This document shows, piece by piece, positions 29,329 to 38,049 of a stretch of 54,039 nucleotides of DNA. The number at the start of each line of letters is the position of its first letter. The stretch's first letter is position 1. A program made the translations under genes and the position numbers. The notes under the pieces are model-generated. The model worked only from the letters and a program-made list of their open reading frames with translations, was not told the DNA's origin and did not search any database. Location: contig NZ_JSUS01000070.1 of assembly GCF_000805455.1 (NCBI RefSeq), positions 1 through 54,039 on the forward strand. Reading direction: 5' to 3'. Origin of the DNA: Acinetobacter sp. A47. Its GTDB lineage: Bacteria > Pseudomonadota > Gammaproteobacteria > Pseudomonadales > Moraxellaceae.

Positions 29329-30282
29329 TTATGCCTGAGCTTTATTGTGGCGTAACGACAGATAAGCAGTGATGCTCAAGACCAGAACGATAAAGCCTAA
29401 CGAGATCCAGACAGGCATGTGGAACACATCGAGCAATAACATTTTGGCACCAATGAACAATAAGATGATGCCCAGACCATACGGCAGGTAATGCATTTTC
29501 GACGCTGCGCCTGCCAGCAGGAAGAACATCGCACGTAAACCCAAAATCGCCATTAAGTTGGCAGTTAAAACAATGAACGGGTCACTGGTCACGGCGAAAA
29601 TGGCAGGAATGGAATCTACCGCGAAGATCACATCAGAGGCTTCAACCAAAATCAGAACTAGAAATAAAGGGGTTGCCCATAACACACCGTTTTGGCGAAC
29701 GAAGAAGTTGTTGCCTTCAAGCTGCGGCGTGATGCGCATGTGTTTGCGTAACCATTTCAGTAACCTGATATCTTCAATATGGGTGTCTTCTTCATCCTGT
29801 CCTTTCAGGAATTTAAAGCCGGTATAGACCAGGAAGGCGCCAAAGAGATACAGCACCCATGAAAACTCCTGCACAAACCACGCCCCGATAAAGATAAAAA
29901 TGGTTCTGAGCACGATGGCGCCAAGTACGCCGTAAAGCAGGATTTTACGCTGATAAGCGGGTGGAATTGCAAAAGCCGCGAAAATCATCAGCCAGACAAA
30001 CACGTTATCGATTGCCAGCGATTTTTCCAGCAGATAACCTGCGAAATACTCCATGGTTTTCTGGTTGGCAATGCCCACCCCTGCGGTTTGTTGCAGATAA
30101 AACCATAATCCGCCACCAAAAATCACCGCAACACTGACCCAGGCAATACTCCAGTAAGCTGCCTGCCTGATCGGCACATCCTGATTTTGTTTTTGCTTAA
30201 AGCCTAAAAAATCGACCAGCAGCATGACGGCAACCAGACCGAAAAATGCCACATAAAGCCATAAATTACCGATAGTGTCCAT
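29329..30282 (-). CDS. alx: TerC-family manganese-associated membrane protein Alx
   Basis: Polytopic inner-membrane protein of the TerC family. E. coli Alx is controlled by a manganese- and pH-sensitive riboswitch and is linked to manganese export or homeostasis. The 317-aa product has about nine hydrophobic segments and the family motifs EKSLAVDNVFVWL (here EKSLAIDNVFVWL, about 88-100), FFVRQNGVLWATPLFLVLILVE, and DVIFAVDSIPAIFAVTSDPFIV with acidic residues inside membrane helices. GGGAG ribosome-binding site. The long 5' leader carries a yybP-ykoY-type element and a terminator, as in alx. Confidence 0.93.
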   Translation of the reverse strand: MDTIGNLWLYVAFFGLVAVMLLVDFLGFKQKQNQDVPIRQAAYWSIAWVSVAVIFGGGLWFYLQQTAGVGIANQKTMEYFAGYLLEKSLAIDNVFVWLMIFAAFAIPPAYQRKILLYGVLGAIVLRTIFIFIGAWFVQEFSWVLYLFGAFLVYTGFKFLKGQDEEDTHIEDIRLLKWLRKHMRITPQLEGNNFFVRQNGVLWATPLFLVLILVEASDVIFAVDSIPAIFAVTSDPFIVLTANLMAILGLRAMFFLLAGAASKMHYLPYGLGIILLFIGAKMLLLDVFHMPVWISLGFIVLVLSITAYLSLRHNKAQA

Positions 30283-30310
30283 TACAACTCCCGATCTGGC
30301 AAATGGACAT

Positions 30311-30369
30311 AAAAAAACCTTGACCAGTTGCCAGATGAATTAATACATCTGATTCAACATGATCAAGGT
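30311..30369 (-). terminator. Riboswitch-controlled terminator upstream of alx
   Basis: On the minus strand ACCTTGATC (30361-30369) pairs with GGTCAAGGT (30317-30325) around an inner CAGATG/CATCTG hairpin, followed by TTTTTTT (30311-30317). It ends about 28 nt before the alx start, so it must be disrupted for expression. Confidence 0.8.
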
Positions 30370-30490
30370 CTTGCCTACACCACGATGGATCGTGATGCTC
30401 AGAGTCCGACTTTTTGCAAAGTGTAATGACGAAGCTCTGACACCCAAGGCATTTTGCACTCAGGTCTGGAGGAGGCTACTCCCCTTGTCA
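30370..30490 (-). promoter_or_regulatory. yybP-ykoY manganese riboswitch aptamer
   Basis: The minus strand starts ACAAGGGGAGTAGCC (from about 30488 downward). GGGGAGUAG is the hallmark opening of this Mn2+-sensing class. It continues through CTTCGTCATTACAC and ACTCTGAGCATCACG, matching the expected internal-loop positions, into the terminator at 30311-30369. The downstream gene is alx, a standard target. Boundaries are approximate. Confidence 0.85.
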
Positions 30491-30579
30491 ACGTATTCTG
30501 TATGGATAATGACATCCAAAGATGGTCATAGAATTACATACTTTTAGGCAATGTGCAAATATGCATCAACATTCCTGAG

Positions 30580-31494
30580 CTAAAAAATTTTCAGGATTTC
30601 GGTGCGTAAGAATTGATGACGTGGATGATGTCTCAGGTTGTCATGCCAGTACATGCCCATATTGATTTTAGGCAGCTCGATTGGCAAGGGATGAATATGC
30701 AAGGTTCGGTCGTAGTGTAAATGTTTCAGGATACTTTGCGGAATGGTCAGGATGGCGTCGGGATAATGGTTCAGCACCTGTAAGGCTGTGGCATAATGCT
30801 GGCAGCGCAGGAAAATTTGCCGGGACAGCTGTTGCTGGTTGAGGTAAATATCCTCCAGCAGGATTCCGGTACGCCGTGAAGACACCCCGATATGCGGTGA
30901 GGACAGATACAGCGGCAAATCCATCTCTGCCTGCTGGCTACATACCACAAAATGGTCTTCAATCAGATTTTCAAACTGTAAGCTGGCCTGATAGGGTTGC
31001 ACCAGATCAATGACAAAATCGATCTGTTGCGCAGAAAGATCCGCCAGCATGTTTTTACGGTCCAGCTTGGAGCTCAGGAACTGGATATCCAGATTCAGTT
31101 GTGCAAAGTGATGCACCAGTTGCGGGAAAATGATCGGTTCAATTTCGTCATGAATGGCAATCTTTAAGCTTTGCAGCATCTCTGGCTTAAATTCCTGCTG
31201 GGGGACGGCAATCGCCTGAATCGTCAATAAGGCATGCTGGATGGGCTGATAGATTTGCTCGGCATAAGGAGTGGGACGCATTTTTTGACCGCTGCGCACA
31301 AACAGTTCATCGCCAAGCTGGGTGCGTAAACGTTGTAAGGCATGGCTGACGGCAGACTGGCTGATACAGAGCAACTGGGCGGCTTTAGAAATGCTCTTCT
31401 GTTCAAAAATCGCAATAAAAAGCGGATATAAATTAATATCGATCCGATGAAAATGTCCCACTTCCAGCGGGGTATGATTATGAATCTGGTTCAT
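30580..31494 (-). CDS. LysR-family transcriptional regulator
   Basis: A 304-aa DNA-binding regulator. The N-terminal winged helix-turn-helix runs from about residue 17 (RIDINLYPLFIAIFEQKSIS) through AAQLLCISQSAVSHALQRLR, followed by the linker helix and a periplasmic-binding-like effector domain. It is divergent from the acyl-CoA dehydrogenase operon at 31596, with about 100 bp between the start codons; LysR proteins usually control such a divergent neighbour, so this operon is the likely target. The ATG at 31494 has no clear ribosome-binding site. Confidence 0.92.
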   Translation of the reverse strand: MNQIHNHTPLEVGHFHRIDINLYPLFIAIFEQKSISKAAQLLCISQSAVSHALQRLRTQLGDELFVRSGQKMRPTPYAEQIYQPIQHALLTIQAIAVPQQEFKPEMLQSLKIAIHDEIEPIIFPQLVHHFAQLNLDIQFLSSKLDRKNMLADLSAQQIDFVIDLVQPYQASLQFENLIEDHFVVCSQQAEMDLPLYLSSPHIGVSSRRTGILLEDIYLNQQQLSRQIFLRCQHYATALQVLNHYPDAILTIPQSILKHLHYDRTLHIHPLPIELPKINMGMYWHDNLRHHPRHQFLRTEILKIF

Positions 31495-31595
31495 AGTTTT
31501 GAATAAAATAAAATCATTTCATTCATAATAAATTTTGGCTTATGGTGATGTAAAGCAGCGAAACCACTTTCGCCACATTTAGATTGAGGGAAAAA

Positions 31596-32849
31596 ATGAT
31601 GTTTGCATTATCTGCACGTGCACAGGACTTTATTGCACGCACGCAAGCGTTTATCCAGCAGGAAATCGAGCCGGTCGAAAAAGCGTTCTGGGATGAGGTA
31701 CATCGTCTTAATGTCGATGGTGACTGGAGCAAATGGCAATGGCCTGAACAATTACAACACCTCAAAGACAAGGCCAAAGCGGCGGGTTTATGGAACATGT
31801 TCTTGCCAGATGCCGAGCTCGGTGCAGGTCTGTCGGTTCAGGAATATGCGCATATTGCCGAGCTGACAGGACGTAGCCTGCTTGCACCGACGGTATTTAA
31901 CTGTAATGCACCCGATAGTGGCAATATGGAAGTGCTGTGGCGTTATGGCAGCGATGCACAAAAACAGCAATGGTTACAGCCCCTGCTCAATGGCGAGATC
32001 CGTTCGGTATTCTGCATGACCGAACCGGCAGTGGCCTCCAGTGATGCCACCAACATGCAGGCAACTGCGGTGGTCGATGGCGATGAGATTGTTCTGAATG
32101 GACGTAAATGGTGGTCATCCGGTTTAGGTGATCCCAATGCCAGAATCATTATTTTTATGGCCTATACGCCTGACCCCGATAAAGACCGCCATCACCAGCA
32201 TTCCATGGTGCTGGTACCGGTCAATACACCGGGGGTGAAAATTGAACGCATGCTGCCGGTGTTTGGCGATTACGATGCACCGCATGGGCATGGTCAGGTC
32301 AGCTTCGACAATGTGCGCGTGCCAGTCAGCAACTTTATTGGCGGCGCTGGCCAAGGCTTTGAAATTGCGCAGGGCCGTTTAGGACCGGGGCGGATTCATC
32401 ATTGTATGCGTTGTATTGGCGCAGCAGAAAAAGCACTGGAGCTGATGATCGACCGGGGCATGTCACGCAAGGCATTTGGTCAGGAACTGCTTAAACTGGG
32501 TGGCAATTTGGAGCGCGTTGCAGATGCGCGTGTGCAGATCGATCAGGCGCGCTTATTGACCTTGTATGCCGCTTATAAGATGGATACACAGGGCAATATG
32601 GCAGCTTTGACCGAAATTTCAGCCATTAAAGTGGTCGCGCCAACGGTCTTGCAAAATGTGGTGGATATGGCGATCCAGATCCACGGCGGTGAAGGCGTTT
32701 CCCGAGATACGCCGCTGACCGCTTTCTTTACTCAGGCGCGAAGTTTACGTTTGGCCGATGGGCCAGATGAAGTCCATAAAGGCATGATTGCCAAACTGGA
32801 GCTAAAAAAACGTGGTTATGGTCGTCAAAATAAGGATAAAAGCAAATGA
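31596..32849 (+). CDS. Acyl-CoA dehydrogenase family protein (ACAD10/11-like)
   Basis: FAD flavoenzyme acting on an acyl-CoA. The 417-aa protein has the N-terminal helical domain, the FCMTEPAVASSDATNMQATA flavin-binding region, the middle beta domain, and the C-terminal helical domain with IQIHGGEGVSRDTPL. Residues around GRIHHCMRCIGAAEKALELM match the long-chain ACAD10/ACAD11 and LvaC-type clade rather than classical FadE. GAGGG precedes two adjacent ATGs (31596 and 31599). First of four genes; its stop overlaps the start of the kinase gene by 4 bp. The HGGEG segment is in the position where the catalytic base differs among ACADs. Confidence 0.9.
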   Translation: MMFALSARAQDFIARTQAFIQQEIEPVEKAFWDEVHRLNVDGDWSKWQWPEQLQHLKDKAKAAGLWNMFLPDAELGAGLSVQEYAHIAELTGRSLLAPTVFNCNAPDSGNMEVLWRYGSDAQKQQWLQPLLNGEIRSVFCMTEPAVASSDATNMQATAVVDGDEIVLNGRKWWSSGLGDPNARIIIFMAYTPDPDKDRHHQHSMVLVPVNTPGVKIERMLPVFGDYDAPHGHGQVSFDNVRVPVSNFIGGAGQGFEIAQGRLGPGRIHHCMRCIGAAEKALELMIDRGMSRKAFGQELLKLGGNLERVADARVQIDQARLLTLYAAYKMDTQGNMAALTEISAIKVVAPTVLQNVVDMAIQIHGGEGVSRDTPLTAFFTQARSLRLADGPDEVHKGMIAKLELKKRGYGRQNKDKSK

Positions 32850-33967
32850 CAGTAATTGATGTGGGCGGTCAGGTTCGTCACGGTGAAGAACTGGATATTG
32901 CAGCAGTTGAAACATGGTTAAAAAATCAGGGAGTGAGTTTGCAGGGGCAGGCAAAAGTCACCCAGTATTCGGGTGGTGCGTCGAACTGGACTTACCGTTT
33001 AGAGTATGACAATGCCGATCTGATCTTACGTCGTCCACCGAAAGGGACCAAGGCCAAATCAGCGCATGATATGGCACGTGAATACCATGTGCAGCAATAC
33101 CTCGCACCCTTCTATCCGGTGCTGCCTGAAATGATCGCGCTGTGTCAGGATGACAGTGTGATCGGTTGTGATTTCTACGTGATGAAGCGGATTGAAGGTA
33201 TTATTCCACGTGCCAATTTACCCAAAGAATTATCGCTGGATGAACAGCAAGTCCAGCAACTGTGCCTGAATGTGCTGGATAAATTGATTGAACTGCATCA
33301 AGTGCCTTATCAAGGTACAGCGCTGGAAAAACTGGGCAAAGGTGAAGGCTATTGCCGCCGTCAGGTCGAAGGCTGGGATGCGCGTTACAGTAAGGCTTTG
33401 ACACCGAATGTTCCGGATTTCGCCTTTGTGCGGGAATGGTTGCAACAGCATATTCCGGCCGATTCCAGAACCTGTGTAATTCATAATGACTGGCGGTTTG
33501 ATAATGTCATTTTAGATCCACAGCAACCGACCCGGGTGATCGGGGTACTGGACTGGGAAATGGCGACCCTGGGTGATCCATTCATGGATTTGGGCAGTGC
33601 CCTCGCCTACTGGATTCAGGACGATGACGATGCCTTGATGAAATCCAGTCGCCGTCAGCCGACCAATCTGAAAGGCATGCTGACACGTCAGCAAGTGGTC
33701 GAATATTATCTGGAACAAACCGGATTGAAGCCTGACAACTGGGCCTTTTATGAAGTGTTCGGCCTGTTTCGTCTGGCCGTAATCGCGCAGCAAATCTATT
33801 ACCGTTATTACCATCAGCAAACCGATAATCCGGCCTTTAAAGATTTCTGGATCCTGATTCATGCCCTGCATATTCGCGCGCTAAAACTGATTGCACAGGA
33901 CAATACACAAGCCCGGCAACTGATTCCCGAATATGGCGCAAAACTGAAGGAAATTTTAACCGCATGA
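32846..33967 (+). CDS. Phosphotransferase (APH family), putative hydroxyacyl-CoA kinase
   Basis: A 373-aa aminoglycoside-phosphotransferase-fold kinase. Seen: GGASNWTYRLEYDNADLILRRPP (nucleotide loop and lysine-equivalent strand, about 42-64), Brenner-type catalytic loop VIHNDWRFDNVILD (about 208-221) and the metal motif GVLDWEMATLGDP. It is the fold of mammalian ACAD10/11 N-terminal kinase domains and of P. putida LvaA, which phosphorylates 4-hydroxyacyl-CoA. Overlaps the acyl-CoA dehydrogenase gene by ATGA and the next gene by ATGA, so the three are translationally coupled. Antibiotic phosphorylation is not suggested by this context. Confidence 0.9.
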   Translation: MTVIDVGGQVRHGEELDIAAVETWLKNQGVSLQGQAKVTQYSGGASNWTYRLEYDNADLILRRPPKGTKAKSAHDMAREYHVQQYLAPFYPVLPEMIALCQDDSVIGCDFYVMKRIEGIIPRANLPKELSLDEQQVQQLCLNVLDKLIELHQVPYQGTALEKLGKGEGYCRRQVEGWDARYSKALTPNVPDFAFVREWLQQHIPADSRTCVIHNDWRFDNVILDPQQPTRVIGVLDWEMATLGDPFMDLGSALAYWIQDDDDALMKSSRRQPTNLKGMLTRQQVVEYYLEQTGLKPDNWAFYEVFGLFRLAVIAQQIYYRYYHQQTDNPAFKDFWILIHALHIRALKLIAQDNTQARQLIPEYGAKLKEILTA

Positions 33968-34662
33968 GCACAATCTATCTGGTACGACATGGGCAGGCCT
34001 CGTTTGGAGCAGCCAGTTATGACCTGCTCTCTGCCAAAGGTGAGCAACAGGCACAGGCAGCGGGTCAGTTTCTCGGCAAGATGCTGAAAACTGCTCCACT
34101 GGTGCTGGCTGGCTCCATGCAGCGCCATCAACAAACCGCACAACTCGCGTTAGCGCAAGGTTTTGCAGAGGTACCGATCCAGACTGAATCTGGCTGGAAT
34201 GAGTTTGATCATCAGCATGTCTTTGCACAATACGAACCCCGCTTTAATCAGCCCGAATTACTGAAACAGGATGTCGCACAAGTTGCCAACCCTCGCGCCT
34301 ATCTGGCGAAAATCTTTGATGGCGCGATTGAACGCTGGATCGGGGAGCAATATGACCATGAATATCATGAGACCTGGTTAGGTTTTCAAAGCCGTGTGGA
34401 AAGCGCTATGCATGACCTGTGCCGGCAGCTGGATGCGACCCGGCAGCGTCAGGCGGTGGTATTTAGCTCTGGCGGGGTTATTTCAGTGGCGGTGGGTCAG
34501 GTACTGGGCCTAGATGCCAAACAGATCTTTGCGCTGAACTGGTCGATTGCCAATGCCAGTATCAGCACGCTGCGTTGGGTGGATGGACGTTTGCAACTAC
34601 TGAGTTTTAATGAACATCATTACCTCAAGGCACATGATGCAGAACTTCTTACATGGATTTAA
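33964..34662 (+). CDS. Histidine phosphatase family protein
   Basis: A 232-aa phosphoglycerate-mutase-like phosphatase. The catalytic motif LVRHGQASFG (about 6-15) starts right after the N-terminus; a second arginine lies in SMQRHQQTA and the conserved distal histidine region is replaced by VVFSSGGVIS (no clear GH). It overlaps the kinase gene by 4 bp. In an operon with a kinase it could remove a misplaced or intermediate phosphate, but no specific reaction can be read from sequence. Confidence 0.88.
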   Translation: MSTIYLVRHGQASFGAASYDLLSAKGEQQAQAAGQFLGKMLKTAPLVLAGSMQRHQQTAQLALAQGFAEVPIQTESGWNEFDHQHVFAQYEPRFNQPELLKQDVAQVANPRAYLAKIFDGAIERWIGEQYDHEYHETWLGFQSRVESAMHDLCRQLDATRQRQAVVFSSGGVISVAVGQVLGLDAKQIFALNWSIANASISTLRWVDGRLQLLSFNEHHYLKAHDAELLTWI

Positions 34663-34681
34663 ACAAGAATAGGTGGAAGAG

Positions 34682-35425
34682 ATGGCAAAGACAATTTTAA
34701 TTACAGGTGCAAGTTCGGGTTTGGGCGCAGGGATGGCGCGTGAATTTGCCGCCAAAGGCTACAATCTGGCGCTTTGTGCACGACGTTTAGAGCGTCTGGA
34801 AGCCCTGCAGCAGGAGTTGCAAAGCCGGTATCATGTTCAGGTCAAGATCAAGACTCTGGATGTGACCCATTACGATGATGTATTTACGGTGTTTAAGGCC
34901 TTTCAGCAAGCATTTGGCCGTATTGACCGCATTATTGTCAATGCCGGTGTGGGCGATGGCCGCCGTATTGGCAAAGGGCATTTTGATATAAACCGTGCCA
35001 CGGCGGAGACCAACTTTATTTCTGCGCTGGCGCAATGCGAAGCGGCAGTAGAAATTTTTCGAGCACAAAACCAAGGTCATCTGGTGGTGATTTCCTCCAT
35101 GAGTGCCATGCGGGGTTTACCGAAGCATTTATCGACCTATGCGGCCAGCAAAGCAGCGGTGGCGCATCTGGCAGAGGGCATCCGTGCGGAATTGCTGGGT
35201 ACACCGATTAAAGTGTCAACGATTTTCCCGGGTTATATTCGTACTGAATTGAATGAAGGCGCCAAGAAACTGCCGTTTGAAGTGGATGAGAAGACAGGAA
35301 GCCAGGCTTTGGTGAAAGCTATTGAGAAAGAGCCTGTGAAGGCGTATGTGCCGCAGTGGCCATGGTTGCCGATGGGCATAGCAATGAAGATTTTGCCGTT
35401 AAAATGGGTGAATAAGCTGAGTTAA
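34682..35425 (+). CDS. Short-chain dehydrogenase/reductase
   Basis: A 247-aa NAD(P)-dependent oxidoreductase of the classical SDR type: TGASSGLG (8-15) cofactor loop, NAGVGDG, active-site Ser (ISSMSAM) and Tyr-x-x-x-Lys (YAASK). ARRLER after the second strand suggests NADP preference. Start at ATG 34682 with GGTGGAAG just upstream, 19 bp after the phosphatase gene. As the fourth gene of the operon it probably oxidises or reduces a hydroxy/keto group on the same substrate handled by the kinase and dehydrogenase. Confidence 0.9.
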   Translation: MAKTILITGASSGLGAGMAREFAAKGYNLALCARRLERLEALQQELQSRYHVQVKIKTLDVTHYDDVFTVFKAFQQAFGRIDRIIVNAGVGDGRRIGKGHFDINRATAETNFISALAQCEAAVEIFRAQNQGHLVVISSMSAMRGLPKHLSTYAASKAAVAHLAEGIRAELLGTPIKVSTIFPGYIRTELNEGAKKLPFEVDEKTGSQALVKAIEKEPVKAYVPQWPWLPMGIAMKILPLKWVNKLS

Positions 35426-35523
35426 TGGCGATTTAAAATACATGGACACATATGTTTATTTGGCAATATTTTCACAGCCTCATATAGGCTGAATAGTCGA
35501 GTTGTTTGGGAATAGGCGTTTCC

Positions 35524-35641
35524 TTACTTTTCAGGGATGAAAAGTAACAAAAATCCTTTGTTGAGCAGAGGGTACATCCATGTTACCCCTGCTCAACTGG
35601 CGGCATCCATGCCGCCTGTCACGATAGTGAATACTGTGACA
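35524..35641. repeat. Multi-hairpin intergenic element
   Basis: Four consecutive inverted repeats fill the gap between the SDR gene and mpl: TTACTTTTCA (35524-35533/35538-35547); GTTGAGCAG (35560-35568/35589-35597, extended by GGGTA/TACCC after a bulged A); GGCGGCAT (35599-35606/35609-35616); TGTCAC (35617-35622/35636-35641). It looks like a composite palindromic repeat of the kind scattered in Acinetobacter genomes and may also terminate both converging genes. Confidence 0.6.
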
Positions 35642-35674
35642 AGATTAGATGATGAAAGTGCGCTATGGATTAGG

Positions 35675-37036
35675 TTACGACAACGCGGCAATCAACTTTT
35701 GGTGTAAACCACCAAAACCGCCATTGGACATGATCACCACCGCATCGCCCTCACCTGCTTCATTGACCACACGGGCAATGATGTCATCGAGCGAGCGGCT
35801 GACTTCGGCCTTGTTGGGTGACGCTGCAATCACAGGTTGCAAATCCCAGTCCAGACCTTCCGGTTGATACCAGATCACTTCATCGGCCAAACGTGCTGAA
35901 TGTGCCAGACCATCTTTATGGCTGCCCATACGCATGGTATTTGAACGTGGTTCAATGATCGCCCATAGCTTGCGTTCACCCAAGCGTTTACGTGCGCCGT
36001 CCAGCGTGGTTTCAATGGCAGTCGGGTGATGGGCAAAGTCATCATACACTTCAATGCCACGCACTGTACCTAACAGCTCCATACGGCGTTTTACCCCACC
36101 GAAGTTAGAGAGTGCTTCACAGGCCTGTTCAAGGCTGACTCCGACATGCTGTGCTGCGGCAATGGTCGCCAAGGCATTGGCAACGCTATGTTGCCCGGTC
36201 ATGTTCCATTTCACTTCACCGACCACGTTGCCCTGTTCAAGCACTTTAAAGTGGCTGCCATCTGCACTGATCAATTCGGCAGATAACGCGGCCTGTGCAT
36301 TTGGCTCAAGACTGGTACGTACCACAGGTGTCCAGCAGCCCTGCTCTAAGACTTCATCAATATTGGTCTCGGTAATCGGCGCAATAATACGACCTTCGCT
36401 TGGAATGGTACGCACTAAATGATGGAACTGTTTTTGAATCGCAGCCAGGTCATCAAAAATATCGGCATGGTCAAATTCAAGATTGTTTAAAATCGCGGTT
36501 TTAGGGTGATAGTGAACAAACTTGGAACGCTTGTCGAAGAAGGCTGAGTCATATTCGTCTGCTTCGACACAGAAATATTGACCGCCCCCTAAACGTGCGC
36601 TTTCACTAAAGCCCAGCGGTACGCCGCCGATCAAAAAGCCTGGATTCAAGCCCGCCTGATCCAGTACCCAGGCCAGCATGGTGGTGGTGGTGGTTTTACC
36701 GTGAGTACCAGCTACCCCGAGAACATGTTTGCCTTGCAATACGTGGTCTGCCAGAAATTGCGGGCCAGAAATGTAAGGAAGGCCTTCATTCAGCATATAT
36801 TCAATGGCATCAATGCCACGTTTCATGGCATTGCCGACAATCACCAGATCAGGATGCGGTTGCAGGTGGCTACGGTCATAGCCCTGCATCAGTTCAATAC
36901 CCGCATTTTCGAGTTGGGTTGACATGGGCGGATAAACATTGGCATCTGAACCTGTGACTTTATGTCCTAGATCTCGTGCTAATAGAGCCAAAGACCCCAT
37001 AAATGTGCCACAAATACCCAAAATATGCAGATGCAT
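35675..37036 (-). CDS. mpl: UDP-MurNAc:L-Ala-gamma-D-Glu-meso-DAP ligase
   Basis: Recycles the murein tripeptide by attaching it to UDP-MurNAc, bypassing MurC-MurE. The 453-aa Mur ligase begins MHLHILGICGTFMGSLALLA, with the nucleotide loop VAGTHGKTTTTTM, the ENFEFDH-equivalent NNLEFDHADIFDD, and the C-terminal EVYDDFAHHPTAI and EPRSNTMRMG motifs that separate Mpl from MurC. Start at the ATG ending at 37036 (AAGG 8 nt upstream); an upstream frame adds 21 non-conserved residues. It shares the recycling pathway with anmK at 1.7 kb. Confidence 0.95.
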   Translation of the reverse strand: MHLHILGICGTFMGSLALLARDLGHKVTGSDANVYPPMSTQLENAGIELMQGYDRSHLQPHPDLVIVGNAMKRGIDAIEYMLNEGLPYISGPQFLADHVLQGKHVLGVAGTHGKTTTTTMLAWVLDQAGLNPGFLIGGVPLGFSESARLGGGQYFCVEADEYDSAFFDKRSKFVHYHPKTAILNNLEFDHADIFDDLAAIQKQFHHLVRTIPSEGRIIAPITETNIDEVLEQGCWTPVVRTSLEPNAQAALSAELISADGSHFKVLEQGNVVGEVKWNMTGQHSVANALATIAAAQHVGVSLEQACEALSNFGGVKRRMELLGTVRGIEVYDDFAHHPTAIETTLDGARKRLGERKLWAIIEPRSNTMRMGSHKDGLAHSARLADEVIWYQPEGLDWDLQPVIAASPNKAEVSRSLDDIIARVVNEAGEGDAVVIMSNGGFGGLHQKLIAALS

Positions 37037-37254
37037 AACTCGCCTTCTCCACTGCTCTTCATACAGCACTGATATCGGATGTATGATTGTCGTTATCAAT
37101 AAAAATCAAACGCAACGATAGCAAGGCTTGCATGGAAAAGATAGTCAAAATTCGTTGTTGTTGTTTAGTTCTAATTATGCCGATGAATGCTAGAATTTCA
37201 CGGTCTTACACGCCTGTCTTGCCTGCCCTGCCCTCTTGATCTGGATAAAAGCAT

Positions 37255-37608
37255 ATGATGTTAAGCCCGACCCTTTTAGCGTTATGTTTGTTGGTGATCT
37301 CCAACTGCTTTATGACTTTGGCTTGGTATGGGCATCTGAAAATCCTGCATGACGCGCCACTATGGCAAGCGATCCTGTTTAGCTGGTGTATTGCATTGCT
37401 GGAATACAGTTTCATGATCCCTGCCACCAAGCTGCTCAACCAGTATGGCTGGAGTCTGGGCGAAATGAAGATTACCCAGGAAGTGGTGACCTTACTGGTG
37501 TTTGTGCCCTTTATGATTTTTGTCTTTAAACAGCCTTTCAAGCTGGACTATATCTGGGCCATGTTGTGTCTGATGGGCTGTGTCTATTTTGTATTCCGGA
37601 ATCAGTAA
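37255..37608 (+). CDS. DMT-family membrane protein (DUF486)
   Basis: A 117-aa inner-membrane protein of the DMT_6/DUF486 family, short relatives of drug/metabolite transporters with four membrane helices. Visible segments: residues 4-23, 37-56 (IALLEYSFMIPATKL, the family hallmark), 73-93 and 98-115. NQYGWSLGEMKITQEVVTL is also typical. Substrate unknown. It is monocistronic, with ATGATG start codons at 37255 and a short GGAT ribosome-binding site. Confidence 0.88.
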   Translation: MMLSPTLLALCLLVISNCFMTLAWYGHLKILHDAPLWQAILFSWCIALLEYSFMIPATKLLNQYGWSLGEMKITQEVVTLLVFVPFMIFVFKQPFKLDYIWAMLCLMGCVYFVFRNQ

Positions 37609-38049
37609 ATTTTAAATCCAGCCAAACTTCTGATCGCAGGCCGATAGATTTTTACAGGCAAAAGCATTATCGCAATAGACACGCGATTGGGTTATCCGGT
37701 ATCGCCTACCGGTCTTTTGGGGATGGACTGAATAGCCCATCATCCTGACCGTTTCGCTTGTATCGGTATGCAGGAACCGGTGACAAAAAACTTGTCCTGA
37801 CAACTGCCTGTAAACACTTGCCTGCGGATGTTTGTTAATATTTATAACCTGATTATTGTGGAAATCTGCTGTTTTGACAGGCAGCTCTGTATGGATTGCT
37901 GCCGATTTTCTTCAAAATACTGGTTCAATCATTCAGTTAAATTTTCGTGAGTTGAAAAATCAGTCTATAATAAACAGGTTCTGAATCCTCTAAAGCTTGG
38001 CTCTCGTCGAGATTTATCTCTTTTAATTTTTGTCTCTGGAACATTAGCA
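37609..38049 (+). other. Intergenic region upstream of purE
   Basis: No gene seen in 440 bp. A hairpin CCGGTA/TACCGG (37696-37701/37707-37712) followed by TCTTTT may terminate the DMT gene. A perfect -10 box TATAAT at 37966-37971, with a poor -35, is the best candidate for the purE promoter and would give a leader of about 70 nt. I see no known riboswitch. Confidence 0.5.

Noticed and set aside
33208..33220. ATTCCACGTGCCAAT considered as a parS half-site
   Set aside because: Only one arm resembles parS; not palindromic beyond CACGTG.
32846..33967. APH-fold gene as an aminoglycoside-resistance determinant
   Set aside because: The catalytic motifs are those of ACAD-associated kinases and the gene is translationally coupled to an acyl-CoA dehydrogenase; antibiotic modification is not supported.
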